A stretch of 64,000 bases of DNA, taken from positions 1 to 64,000 of the forward strand of contig NZ_PNOT02000219.1 of NCBI RefSeq assembly GCF_002879535.1, in the 5' to 3' direction. Both the position numbers and the translations under genes were made by a program. Shown here piece by piece: positions 7,575-19,233 of the stretch. The notes beneath the pieces are model-generated. The model ran no database searches, was not told the origin of the DNA, and worked only from the letters and a program-made list of their open reading frames with translations. This DNA is from Mesorhizobium intechi (GTDB lineage: Bacteria > Pseudomonadota > Alphaproteobacteria > Rhizobiales > Rhizobiaceae). The first letter of the stretch is position 1, and each line of letters begins with the position of its first letter.

Positions 7575-8342
7575 TCAATGCCCGTCGCCGGGCCTCGCTT
7601 TCTTGCGCCGCCGCGCCAGCATGTTGAGCCCCTCGACCAGGGCCGAGAAACCCATCGCCGCGTAGATGTAGCCCTTGGGCACATGGTAACCCATGCCGTC
7701 GGCGATCAGCGTCATGCCGATCATCAACAGGAAGCCCAGGGCCAGCATGACGATGCTGGGGTTCTTGGCAATGAAGTCGGCCAGCGGGCCCGCCGCCAGC
7801 ATCATCACGCTGACGGCCACGATCACGGCGATGTACATGATGGCGATCTCGTCGGTCATGCCGACGGCGGTGATGATGGAATCAATCGAAAAGACGAGGT
7901 CGAGCAGCAGGATCTGGAAGATCGCGCCGGCAAGCGAGATCTTGAGCGTCTCGCCCATCATCGTGTCCTTGTGGTCGTCGGGATCGACCGTGTGATGGAT
8001 CTCCTTGGTCGCCTTCCACACCAGGAACAGGCCCCCGGCGATCAGGATCAGGTCGCGCCAGGAGAAGCCATGGCCGAAGGCCGTGAAGACCGGCGTCGTC
8101 AGCTGGACGATGATCGAGATGGTGGCCAGCAGCACCAGCCGCATGACCAGCGCCGCCGAAATACCGAGCCGGCGGGCGCGGGCCCGCTGCGCTTCCGGCA
8201 GCTTGTTGGTCAGGATCGAGATGAAGATCAGATTGTCGATGCCGAGCACGATCTCGAGCACCACCAGCGTCAGCAAGGCGACCCATGCGGTTGGATCGGA
8301 AACGAATTGAAAATGCGGCGCAAGAAATTCGATAAGCTGCAT
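7575..8342 (-). CDS. TerC-family integral membrane protein
   Basis: The protein is 255 aa from ATG 8342. Seven to eight hydrophobic helices are visible. The two conserved acidic membrane motifs are present: [17 protein letters not shown] near residue 30 and [16 protein letters not shown] near residue 145. Members act in metal efflux (Mn or Ca) during membrane-protein metalation, or in tellurite resistance. No ykoY/yybP-type manganese riboswitch is evident in the 78 bp upstream. Confidence 0.9.
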   Translation of the reverse strand: MQLIEFLAPHFQFVSDPTAWVALLTLVVLEIVLGIDNLIFISILTNKLPEAQRARARRLGISAALVMRLVLLATISIIVQLTTPVFTAFGHGFSWRDLILIAGGLFLVWKATKEIHHTVDPDDHKDTMMGETLKISLAGAIFQILLLDLVFSIDSIITAVGMTDEIAIMYIAVIVAVSVMMLAAGPLADFIAKNPSIVMLALGFLLMIGMTLIADGMGYHVPKGYIYAAMGFSALVEGLNMLARRRKKARPGDGH

Positions 8343-8420
8343 GGAGGTCGTTGTCCCCTCTTTTAACGATCTGAAGCAGATGTCGTCGGCAGTTAGGTAC
8401 TGCGCGCGCCCATATCAACG

Positions 8421-9245
8421 TCACGACCAGAAGGATGGAGCCGTTTCTTCCAGTCTAGGCCCGCGACGAAACGGCGCGATCTTCTCGGTCAGTCCGGTAC
8501 GGTCGGAAATATTGACACCGACCCCGCACAAGGTCGCCGGGCCGGTCGCCGCCTCGAAGCGCCCCTTCGGCACCTTCGACAGGAACCGGTTGAGCGGTTC
8601 CTCCTTGTCCATGCCAAGCGAGGAATCATAGTCGCCGCACATCCCGGCATCCGACAGATAACCGGTGCCGCCATTGAGGATCTGGTGGTCCGCCGTCGGC
8701 TGGTGGGTGTGGGTGCCGACGACGAGACTGGCGCGGCCGTCGACGAAATGCGCAAAGCACATCTTCTCCGAGGTCGCCTCGGCGTGGAAGTCGATCACCA
8801 CCGCATCCGCCTGCTCGCCGAGCGGGCAGGCGGCAAGTTCGCGTTCGCCGGCCTGGAACGGATCGTCGAGCTCGGGATGCATGAACACCCGGCCCATGAT
8901 GTTGGCGACCAGCACGCGCGCGCCGCTTCTGGCGATGTAGACGCCGGAGCCGCGCCCGGGCGTACCCTTGGGGAAATTCGACGGACGCAGGAAGCGTTCT
9001 TCGCGCGGCGCGAAGGCCAGCGCATCGCGCTGATCCCAGACATGGTTGCCGGTGGTGACGACGTCGGCGCCGGCGGCGATGGTCTCGCGAAAGATCTCTT
9101 CGGTGATGCCGAAGCCGCCCGCGGCATTCTCGCCATTGACGATGACGAAATCGAGTTTGAAGTCCGAGATCAGGCCGGGCAGTTGTTCCCACACCGCCGT
9201 GCGTCCCGTTTTTCCGACCATGTCGCCGAGGAAGAGAAGTCTCAT
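8421..9245 (-). CDS. YmdB/TIGR00282-family metallophosphoesterase
   Basis: The protein is 274 aa from ATG 9245; a GTG at 9257 adds four residues. Metal-ligand motifs of the family occur in order: LFLGDMVGKTGR near residue 4, IVNGENAAGG near 36, TGNHVWDQRD near 63, DFHAEATSEKM near 150 and GTHTHQPTADH near 175. Members hydrolyse 2',3'-cyclic nucleotides or other phosphodiesters with a di-iron centre. In alphaproteobacteria this gene commonly neighbours the 5-formyl-THF cyclo-ligase gene, as here (70 bp apart). Confidence 0.92.
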   Translation of the reverse strand: MRLLFLGDMVGKTGRTAVWEQLPGLISDFKLDFVIVNGENAAGGFGITEEIFRETIAAGADVVTTGNHVWDQRDALAFAPREERFLRPSNFPKGTPGRGSGVYIARSGARVLVANIMGRVFMHPELDDPFQAGERELAACPLGEQADAVVIDFHAEATSEKMCFAHFVDGRASLVVGTHTHQPTADHQILNGGTGYLSDAGMCGDYDSSLGMDKEEPLNRFLSKVPKGRFEAATGPATLCGVGVNISDRTGLTEKIAPFRRGPRLEETAPSFWS

Positions 9246-9315
9246 ATGATCCCGCACCGAGAGTCAGCGAAGCAAAAGCTGCATGACATCCGCGAAAAGA
9301 TCATGCCTCCATTAT

Positions 9316-9903
9316 CTACAATTTTGGCGTGAAGCGGCGCAACCCGCTCTCGGTCAGTATTTCCGGGATGACCACGTCGTGGTTCTCGTCCGGAACCTGC
9401 GCCACCTCCTGGCAATCGAAGGCGATGCCGATCAGCCGTGGCGCATGCCCCTTGTCGACCAGCTTCGCGATCGCGCGGTCGTAATAGCCGGCGCCATAGC
9501 CGATGCGGTGGCCGCGCGCGTCGAAGGCGGCGAGCGGTACCAGCATCACCTCGGGGTCAAGCACCTCGGCCTCTTCATGGGGTCCGATCGTGCCGAAGCC
9601 CATATCCACCATCGGCGCGCCGCGCACCAGCTCGCGAAAGACGATGGTGGTCTTGTCGAGAATGGCGGGCAGGCAAAGCCTGGCGCCCTTTTCGCGCAAG
9701 GCGAACATCAAGGGCCTGACGTCGACTTCCGAACGCATCGGCCAGAAGCCGGAGACGATCTGGCCTGGCTCGATGGCCAGATGATCGCGCGCCGTCTCGG
9801 CCATTTCGAGCGCCACCTCCACCCTCCAGAACTCATCGAGCGCGTCGCGGCGGCCAAGCGCCTGGAGCCGCAGCTGTTTTTTCAGGTCTTTGAGAGATGT
9901 CAT
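9316..9903 (-). CDS. 5-formyltetrahydrofolate cyclo-ligase
   Basis: The protein is 195 aa, the usual length. It converts 5-formyl-THF to 5,10-methenyl-THF with ATP in cytosolic folate metabolism. The N-terminal basic helix KKQLRLQALGRRDALDEFW, the central FRELVRGAPMVDMGFGTIG and the C-terminal GHRIGYGAGYYDRAI nucleotide/folate loop are all present. A 6S RNA gene lies directly upstream on the same strand, the arrangement known for ygfA/ssrS in many proteobacteria, where the two are often cotranscribed. Confidence 0.94.
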   Translation of the reverse strand: MTSLKDLKKQLRLQALGRRDALDEFWRVEVALEMAETARDHLAIEPGQIVSGFWPMRSEVDVRPLMFALREKGARLCLPAILDKTTIVFRELVRGAPMVDMGFGTIGPHEEAEVLDPEVMLVPLAAFDARGHRIGYGAGYYDRAIAKLVDKGHAPRLIGIAFDCQEVAQVPDENHDVVIPEILTESGLRRFTPKL

Positions 9904-10002
9904 GCGCGGACGATAGAAAAGGCCGGATCTGAATGGCGTTTTGGAAGCGACGTTTTCTACGCATCATCCACCGCAATGCATGGATGCGCTGCAAGAAGTG
10001 AC

Positions 10003-10160
10003 GATCCACACAACCGGTGGAGAGAGCGATCCCGGGAACCTACAAAGTAGGTGGGCGCCGTGTGAGAAAACCCACGGGTCTTCCCAGGGACAGCTCCCTA
10101 AGGATCGTTAAGGCCCCGGGGAAAATGTTCTCCTGCCGGGAAGCGCAGACCGTCCCTCTC
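10003..10160 (-). ncRNA. ssrS: 6S RNA
   Basis: A ~155-nt GC-rich structured region with no ORF lies directly upstream of the 5-formyl-THF cyclo-ligase gene on the same strand, the canonical location of 6S RNA. Read on the minus strand, the 5' end GAGAGGGAC pairs with the 3' CGCTCTCTCC to close a long terminal stem. Internal stems include CCCACC/GGTGGG and CCTAC/GTAGG segments, and an open central stretch contains GCCTTAACGATCCTTA. 6S RNA binds the housekeeping RNA polymerase holoenzyme in stationary phase. TATATT (10166-10161 on the minus strand) lies just upstream as a candidate -10. Ends are approximate. Confidence 0.72.
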
Positions 10161-10290
10161 AATATAGGCCGCTCATCGGTCAAGCGCCAGTGAGACAGGC
10201 GGCCCCGGCGGCTTTATTCGCCATCCGCGCCCCACCCTTGCACAGGTCGGGCGGCGTCCTTACGGTCGCGGGATGAACCAAGGAGCAAAA

Positions 10291-11130
10291 ATGCGTTTCG
10301 AAGGCACGGCGGCCTATGTCGCCGACAAGGATCTGATGGTGGCCGTCAACGCTGCGATCGCGCTGGAGCGACCCTTGCTGGTCAAGGGCGAGCCCGGCAC
10401 CGGCAAGACCGAGCTTGCCCGCCAGGTGGCGGCGGCACTCGGCCTCGATCTCATCGAATGGCACGTCAAATCGACGACGCGGGCCCAGCAAGGCCTTTAC
10501 GAGTATGACGCCGTGTCGCGTCTGCGCGACAGCCAGCTCGGCGATGCCAGGTTCAACGACATCAAGAACTACATCAAGCGCGGCAAGCTCTGGGAGGCGT
10601 TCGCGGCGGGCAAGAAGGTCGTGCTTCTCATCGACGAGATCGACAAGGCCGACATCGAGTTCCCCAACGACCTGCTGCAGGAACTCGACCGGATGGAATT
10701 CTTCGTCTACGAGACCGGCGAGACCATCCGCGCCGCGGTGCGACCGATCGTCATCATCACCTCCAACAATGAGAAGGAGCTGCCGGACGCCTTCCTGCGC
10801 CGATGCTTCTTCCACTACATCCGCTTTCCCGACGTCGACACGCTGCACAGGATCGTCGACGTCCATTATCCCGGCATCAAGCAGAATCTGGTGCGGGCGG
10901 CCCTTACCCGGTTCTACGAGATCCGCGAGGTGCCGGGCCTGAAGAAGAAGCCGTCGACCTCCGAGGCGCTCGACTGGATCCGCCTGCTGGTCGCCGACGA
11001 CATCGCGCCCGAGGATTTGCGCGCCGACCCGAAAAACGCATTGCCCAAGCTGCATGGCGCGTTGCTGAAGAACGAGCAGGACGTGCATCTGTTCGAGCGG
11101 CTGGCCTTCATGGCCAGAAGGCAGCAATAG
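10291..11130 (+). CDS. MoxR-family AAA+ ATPase
   Basis: The protein is 279 aa from ATG 10291, chosen because AAGGAG sits six bases upstream; an in-frame ATG 10273 precedes that ribosome site. Walker A is VKGEPGTGKTELARQVA (about residue 38), Walker B is VVLLIDEIDKAD (about 112), and sensor 1 is IVIITSNNEKELPDAFLRR. MoxR ATPases act as chaperones with VWA-domain partners for cofactor insertion or complex maturation. A CoxE-like VWA gene lies two genes downstream, supporting a MoxR-VWA module. Confidence 0.92.
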   Translation: MRFEGTAAYVADKDLMVAVNAAIALERPLLVKGEPGTGKTELARQVAAALGLDLIEWHVKSTTRAQQGLYEYDAVSRLRDSQLGDARFNDIKNYIKRGKLWEAFAAGKKVVLLIDEIDKADIEFPNDLLQELDRMEFFVYETGETIRAAVRPIVIITSNNEKELPDAFLRRCFFHYIRFPDVDTLHRIVDVHYPGIKQNLVRAALTRFYEIREVPGLKKKPSTSEALDWIRLLVADDIAPEDLRADPKNALPKLHGALLKNEQDVHLFERLAFMARRQQ

Positions 11131-11221
11131 GCAGGCAGCAATAGCGTTTCCCGGGCTGTGGACCGTTGCTGCCGGCCGGAGGGCAAGGCAGCTTCGGCCA
11201 TAACCATTCGGAGGAGAAGAA

Positions 11222-11668
11222 ATGTCCGAGATCGTTGTCCGCCCGCTCGCGCAGTCCGACCACGCCGACTGGACGCGCCTGTGGACCGACTACCTCACCT
11301 TCTATGAAACCAGGCTGCCGGAAGAGGTCTACGCCGTCACCTGGAAGCGGCTGTTCACGGCGGGCGAATTCGAGCCGAAGGGTTTTATCGCCACGCTCGA
11401 CGGCAGGGCTGTCGGTCTCACCCACTATCTCTACCATCGCTCGGGCTGGTCCGAGAAAAACAACTGCTATCTGCAGGATCTGTTCGCCGACCCGGACGTG
11501 CGCGGCAAGGGCATCGGTGCGGCGCTGATCAATGCCGTGAAGGACGCGGCGGAAAAAATCGGCGTCAAGAACGTCTACTGGATGACGCACGAAACCAACG
11601 CCACGGCACGCAAGCTCTACGATCACGTGGCGCGCCGCACGGGCTTCATCGAGTATGATCTGCTGTAG
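11222..11668 (+). CDS. GNAT-family N-acetyltransferase
   Basis: The protein is 148 aa from ATG 11222. The acetyl-CoA binding motif DVRGKGIGAALINAV lies near residue 98, and NATARKLYDHVARRTGF near 128 is motif B. A YLQDLFADP strand precedes motif A as usual. The substrate is unknown. It is inserted between the MoxR and VWA genes, spaced 91 bp from the first and 7 bp from the second, so coexpression is likely. Confidence 0.88.
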   Translation: MSEIVVRPLAQSDHADWTRLWTDYLTFYETRLPEEVYAVTWKRLFTAGEFEPKGFIATLDGRAVGLTHYLYHRSGWSEKNNCYLQDLFADPDVRGKGIGAALINAVKDAAEKIGVKNVYWMTHETNATARKLYDHVARRTGFIEYDLL

Positions 11669-11675
11669 ATAGACG

Positions 11676-12866
11676 ATGTTCATTCCCTTCTTCCTCGAAC
11701 TGAAGGCCGCACGGGTTCCCGTCTCGCTGAGGGAATACCTGTCGCTGCTGGAAGGGCTGGAAGCCGGGCTGGTCGACTATGACGTCGAGGGCTTTTATTA
11801 CCTGGCCCGCGCCGCTTTGGTGAAGGACGAGCGCCATATCGACCGCTTCGACCAGGTGTTCGCGCATGTCTTCAAGGGCATCGAGGCGCTGGGCGGACCG
11901 GATGCGGTGGACGTTGCCAACATCCCGGAAGAGTGGCTGCGCCGGCTCGCCGAAAAGCACCTGACCGAGGAGGAGAAAAAGCTTGTCGAGGCGCTCGGCG
12001 GCTTCGAAAAGCTGATGGAGACCCTGAAGCAAAGGCTCGAGGAGCAAAAAGGCCGCCACCAGGGCGGCTCGAAATGGATCGGCACCGGCGGTACCTCGCC
12101 CTTCGGCGCCTATGGCTACAATCCCGAAGGCGTGCGCATCGGCCAGCACGAAAGCCGCAACCGCCGCGCGGTAAAGGTCTGGGACAAGCGCGAGTTCCGC
12201 AATTTCGACGATGCCGTCGAGCTCGGCACCCGCAACATCAAGATCGCGCTGAAGCGCTTGCGCCGCTGGGTGCGCGAAGGCGCCGAGGAAGAATTCGACC
12301 TGCCCGGCACCATCCACGCCACCGCCGAGCATGGCTATCTCGACGTGCAGACGCGGCCCGAGCGGCGCAACGCGGTGAAGCTTTTGATGTTCTTCGATGT
12401 CGGCGGCTCGATGGACGACCACATCAAGAGCGTCGAGGAGCTTTTTTCGGCGGCGCGTGCGGAATTCCGCCAGCTCGAATATTTCTACTTTCACAACTGC
12501 CTCTACGAAGGCGTGTGGAAGGACAACCGGCGCCGGCATGCGGAGGTGATCCCGACCTTCGACCTCCTCCACAAATACGGACCGGACTACAAGGTGATCG
12601 TCGTCGGCGACGCCTCGATGAGCCCTTACGAGATCGCCCACCCCGGCGGCTCGGTCGAGCACTGGAATCCGGAGGCCGGCGCCGTCTGGCTCGGCCGCCT
12701 GCTGCAGCAATGGCCGAATGCGGTATGGCTCAACCCCGAGAGCGAAAAGAACTGGGGTTACACCCATTCGATCGCCATGATCCGCGACATTTTCGGCGGC
12801 CGCATGTTCCCGCTGACGCTGGCCGGGCTCGAAAGCGCGACGAAGCAGCTTTCTCGAAAACATTGA
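11676..12866 (+). CDS. CoxE-like VWA-domain protein
   Basis: The protein is 396 aa from ATG 11676. The N-terminal half is helical (FFLELKAARVPVSLREYLSL), followed by a segment with TSPFGAYGYNPEGVRIG. The C-terminal half is a von Willebrand A domain with MIDAS-like MLFFDVGGSMDDH near residue 240 and VIVVGDASMSPYEIA near 308. The MIDAS reads DxGxS rather than the common DxSxS. These proteins work with MoxR ATPases; the matching ATPase lies upstream at 10291. Confidence 0.88.
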   Translation: MFIPFFLELKAARVPVSLREYLSLLEGLEAGLVDYDVEGFYYLARAALVKDERHIDRFDQVFAHVFKGIEALGGPDAVDVANIPEEWLRRLAEKHLTEEEKKLVEALGGFEKLMETLKQRLEEQKGRHQGGSKWIGTGGTSPFGAYGYNPEGVRIGQHESRNRRAVKVWDKREFRNFDDAVELGTRNIKIALKRLRRWVREGAEEEFDLPGTIHATAEHGYLDVQTRPERRNAVKLLMFFDVGGSMDDHIKSVEELFSAARAEFRQLEYFYFHNCLYEGVWKDNRRRHAEVIPTFDLLHKYGPDYKVIVVGDASMSPYEIAHPGGSVEHWNPEAGAVWLGRLLQQWPNAVWLNPESEKNWGYTHSIAMIRDIFGGRMFPLTLAGLESATKQLSRKH

Positions 12867-12885
12867 AGGACCGACGGGAGATCCG

Positions 12886-13683
12886 ATGAGCTGCTTCCTC
12901 TGCCTGCAGTGCGGCGTCCAGTTCGCGGCCACGGAGACGCCGCCGCAACACTGCCCGATCTGCGAGGATGAGCGGCAGTTCGTGCGCTGGGAAGGCCAGG
13001 CCTGGGTAACGCCGCAGGAGCTTGCCGCCGGGCATCGGTTGGTGATGAGGGACGATGCCGGCGTGCTCGGCTTCGGCATCGAGCCGCGCTTCGCCATAGG
13101 CCAGCGGGCGCAGCTGGTGCAGACGACGCATGGCAATGTGCTGTGGGACTGCGTCTCGATGGTGAGCGACGAGGCGGTGGCCGAGATCAACCGGCGCGGC
13201 GGCCTGGCAGCCATCGCCATCTCGCACTGCCACTTCTACTCGGCGATGGCATGTTGGAGCGAAGCGTTCGGCGGCGTGCCGATCTATCTCCACGCCGACG
13301 ACCGCCAATGGATCATGCGACCGCATCCCTCGATCGTCAGCTGGCACGGTGAGACGCTTGCCCTCAATCCGTCGCTGACACTCGTGCGCTGCGGCGGCCA
13401 CTTTTCCGGCAGCCAGGTGCTGCATTGGCAGCGAGAGGGCGGCAACGCCCTGCTGACCGGCGACACCGTGCAGGTGACGCCGACGCGCCGCCATGTCAGC
13501 TTCATGTACAGCTATCCGAACCAGATACCGCTCAACGCGGCAGCCGTACGCCGCATCGCGACGGCACTGGAGCCATTCGACTTCGACGACATCCGCGGCG
13601 CATGGTGGGACCTGAACATCATCGGCGGCGGCAAGACGGCCCTGGCGACCTCTGTCGCGCGCTATCTGGCGGCGATAGGATGA
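12886..13683 (+). CDS. Divergent MBL-fold metallo-hydrolase with N-terminal zinc ribbon
   Basis: The protein is 265 aa. The first ~30 residues carry two CxxC knuckles (CLQC and CPIC), a zinc ribbon. The rest follows the metallo-beta-lactamase fold: TTHGNVLWDCVS, then AIAISHCHFYSAM where HxHxDH is expected, VRCGGHFSGSQVLHW and ALLTGDTVQVTP. The third and fourth ligands of the first motif are replaced (HCHFYS), so metal binding and activity are probably altered. It starts 19 bp after the VWA gene. Substrate is unknown. Confidence 0.82.
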   Translation: MSCFLCLQCGVQFAATETPPQHCPICEDERQFVRWEGQAWVTPQELAAGHRLVMRDDAGVLGFGIEPRFAIGQRAQLVQTTHGNVLWDCVSMVSDEAVAEINRRGGLAAIAISHCHFYSAMACWSEAFGGVPIYLHADDRQWIMRPHPSIVSWHGETLALNPSLTLVRCGGHFSGSQVLHWQREGGNALLTGDTVQVTPTRRHVSFMYSYPNQIPLNAAAVRRIATALEPFDFDDIRGAWWDLNIIGGGKTALATSVARYLAAIG

Positions 13684-13784
13684 TGATGGTCAGCGGGCAT
13701 GCCGGCAAACCTTGTAACAAATGCCTATTTGTTGCGAATATGAGGTTGCAACAAAGAACGAGCCGCCAAGGCTGAGGAGATCAA

Positions 13785-14189
13785 ATGGACACCCACACCT
13801 ACCCCGTCACCCGCACCGATGCCGAATGGCGCGCCCGGCTGACGCCGGAGCAATATGCGGTCATGCGCAACCACGGCACCGAGCGGCCGGGAAGCTGCGC
13901 TTTGCTCTACGAAAAGCGCGCCGGGACATTTTCCTGCGTCGGCTGCGACCAGCCGCTGTTCGAATCCAAGCTGAAGTTCGAGAGCGGCACCGGCTGGCCG
14001 AGCTTCAACGACCCGGTGCCCGGCTCGATCGAGACCACCGTCGACCGCAGCTACGGCATGGTCCGCACCGAGTGCCATTGCGCGCGTTGCGGCAGCCATC
14101 TCGGCCACGTCTTCGAGGACGGCCCGCCGCCGACCGGCCTGCGCTACTGCATCAACGGCGTGGCGCTGACATTCGAGCCGGCCGTCTGA
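13785..14189 (+). CDS. msrB: Peptide-methionine (R)-S-oxide reductase MsrB
   Basis: The protein is 134 aa, cytosolic with no signal peptide. It reduces methionine-R-sulfoxide in proteins. Signature motifs are [11 protein letters not shown] and [14 protein letters not shown] (two zinc CxxC pairs), [11 protein letters not shown], and the catalytic [10 protein letters not shown] near the C-terminus. A GAGG ribosome site precedes ATG 13785, and a strong terminator follows the gene. Confidence 0.96.
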   Translation: MDTHTYPVTRTDAEWRARLTPEQYAVMRNHGTERPGSCALLYEKRAGTFSCVGCDQPLFESKLKFESGTGWPSFNDPVPGSIETTVDRSYGMVRTECHCARCGSHLGHVFEDGPPPTGLRYCINGVALTFEPAV

Positions 14190-14213
14190 TCGGCATCGTT
14201 TGGCTTTCGGCAG

Positions 14214-14237
14214 AGGGCGGCTTCGGCCGCCCTTTTC
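14214..14237 (+). terminator. Rho-independent terminator after msrB
   Basis: GGGCGGC (14215-14221), loop TTCG, GCCGCCC (14226-14232), then TTTT. It lies 25 bp after the msrB stop and may also serve the converging minus-strand gene. Confidence 0.8.
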
Positions 14238-14255
14238 ATGCTGCATTCCGCCGGC

Positions 14256-14591
14256 TCAGACCACAACCGTGGCGATGAGCCAGAGCGCCGAGCCCAGCAA
14301 CATCAGCGAGGCCTTGGCGCTCGATTGCTCGGCCGTCCGCCAAACCGCAATGGTGAGGAAGATATTGTAGGGCACAGGTGCGAAATGCACCGCCAGCACG
14401 AGCCCGAGCGGCATCTTCAGCACAAGCAGGATCAGAGCGACTATCGACGAGGCAATGCTGATCCCCGTTCCGACCAGCAGCATGTCGAGCCAGAACAGCC
14501 GCTCGATCGGCACCTGGCCAAGCCAACGCGACCGGAAGAAGGATCGGGCGCCTTCCGGGGACAACGGCGCCCTACCCGTGTCCAAGCACAT
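14256..14591 (-). CDS. Small hypothetical membrane protein
   Basis: The protein is 111 aa from ATG 14591. After a ~35-residue basic N-terminus there are three hydrophobic segments (LFWLDMLLVGTGISIASSIV, ALILLVLKMPLGLVLAVHF and SLMLLGSALWLIATVVV). It overlaps the 3' end of the upstream gene by 20 bp, suggesting coupled expression. I do not recognise the family. Confidence 0.6.
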   Translation of the reverse strand: MCLDTGRAPLSPEGARSFFRSRWLGQVPIERLFWLDMLLVGTGISIASSIVALILLVLKMPLGLVLAVHFAPVPYNIFLTIAVWRTAEQSSAKASLMLLGSALWLIATVVV

Positions 14592-15012
14592 CGGCGACGG
14601 CGCGCTCGACGCGCGAGCATTCCGTCACCAGCCAGTCGGTCATGGCTGGCCAATTGTCCTCGGCAAAGCAGTTGACCCGCCACATCGAATTGATGCCGAG
14701 CCCTTGGCAGCTTTGCTCCGGCCTGAGCTTAAGCCTCTCTTCGATCGCCGGCTGGAACGGCTTCAGCCGCGACCAGCTTTGGGTGGCGCCGAACTTCTCG
14801 TTGCGGCCGAAAAAGACGCCGACATGGTTCTGCGCCGGCGCGACATACATGGAAATGACCAGGGCGAAGTCAGGCAGCCCGCGCTGCCAGAACCAGGGAC
14901 CGCGGCGCGCCAGCCGGGTCCTTTCTTCGGGATGCCGCTCAGCGAACAGCGACCAGAAACCGCGATGGCGGAATTCAGAGGCGCGGCGTCCGCCGTAGTC
15001 GAATTCGCTCAT
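14572..15012 (-). CDS. Hypothetical protein, DUF4268-like
   Basis: The protein is 146 aa from ATG 15012. Soluble, with many Trp and Arg residues (RRGPWFWQRGLPDFALVISM and VGVFFGRNEKFGATQSWSRL). The tail MTDWLVTECSRVERAVADVL resembles the DUF4268 family, which often accompanies restriction or DNA-binding proteins, but this is a weak resemblance. It precedes and overlaps the small membrane-protein gene. Confidence 0.62.
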   Translation of the reverse strand: MSEFDYGGRRASEFRHRGFWSLFAERHPEERTRLARRGPWFWQRGLPDFALVISMYVAPAQNHVGVFFGRNEKFGATQSWSRLKPFQPAIEERLKLRPEQSCQGLGINSMWRVNCFAEDNWPAMTDWLVTECSRVERAVADVLGHG

Positions 15013-15061
15013 GGTTCAAACCGTATCCACGGCAACCGCGTCAGGCGCCGGGCGGTTGGTC

Positions 15062-15322
15062 TTAGACCATGCCGAGCGCGGCCATGTACAGATCGAGGAT
15101 GGCATCCTCTTCCTGGCGCTCGGCCTGGTCCTTCTTGCGCAGGCGGATGATGGTTCGTATCGCCTTGGTGTCGAAGCCGGTGCCCTTGGCCTCGGCGAAC
15201 ACTTCCTTGATGTCGTCGGCGATCGTCTTCTTTTCTTCCTCGAGCCGCTCGATGCGTTCGATGAGGGCACGCAGCTGGCCGGCGGCAACAGTCTGGCTGG
15301 TCTCGGTGATGTCGTCGGCCAT
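15062..15322 (-). CDS. DUF2312 domain protein
   Basis: The protein is 86 aa from ATG 15322, with GGAG upstream; a longer reading frame to 15430 lacks conservation-like composition. The whole sequence matches the GapR/DUF2312 pattern: [58 protein letters not shown]. In Caulobacter GapR is a nucleoid protein that binds overtwisted DNA and supports replication and segregation. The same role is inferred here. Confidence 0.92.
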   Translation of the reverse strand: MADDITETSQTVAAGQLRALIERIERLEEEKKTIADDIKEVFAEAKGTGFDTKAIRTIIRLRKKDQAERQEEDAILDLYMAALGMV

Positions 15323-15482
15323 GTTCTTCTCCAAGATTTGTTCGGTGCCGCGACTCGGCGAAAGACGGCGGCAAATTTGAGCCGGTTCGATGCCCGACCG
15401 GCGGCGGCGGGTCAAGCTGTTATCGAACAAGGCGCGAGGGCTGCCGACAGAAGCCGACAGCCTGCCCGCTCTTTGCCGGCTC

Positions 15483-18941
<3,459 letters not shown>

Positions 18942-19022
18942 GGACTGGGCTCCAGCAGCGGAAGGGACGGGAAATCGGTGCAATGATTAGCGTGAAAATG
19001 CTGCAGTGCAAACAAAATCAGC

Positions 19023-19056
19023 GCCGGATTAAACCGATTTAAATCAATTATCCGGC
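19023..19056. repeat. Inverted repeat in the pyc upstream region
   Basis: GCCGGAT (19023-19029) and ATCCGGC (19050-19056) flank AT-rich sequence containing the palindrome GATTTAAATC. It lies ~80 bp upstream of pyc and may be an operator, but no family of regulator can be named. Confidence 0.35.
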
Positions 19057-19171
19057 CAACACTCGCATGCCTTGGCACCAACGGACGGAACAATGGCGAC
19101 AATTTCGATCCTGGATGCGATCTCTCCGCCTGAGAGGAGCCGGCACGAAAGATCGTCGGCTGCCAAACGCG

Positions 19172-19206
19172 CCAAAAGAAAATGCCCGGCGCGTTGCGCC
19201 GGGCAT
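19172..19206 (-). terminator. Rho-independent terminator of the binding-protein gene
   Basis: A perfect 11-bp inverted repeat ATGCCCGGCGC (19182-19192), loop GTT, GCGCCGGGCAT (19196-19206). On the minus strand it is followed by TTTCTTTTGGC, ending the transcript of the gene at 19234-20349. Confidence 0.88.
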
Positions 19207-19233
19207 CTTGGATTTCAGATCTGCCGGAGCAGC

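Noticed and set aside
8343-8420. Manganese riboswitch upstream of terC
   Set aside because: Only 78 bp separate it from the next gene and none of the conserved yybP-ykoY stems is visible.
11646-13220. 524-aa minus-strand frame across the VWA and MBL genes
   Set aside because: Shadow of two well-supported plus-strand genes; no domain in its product.
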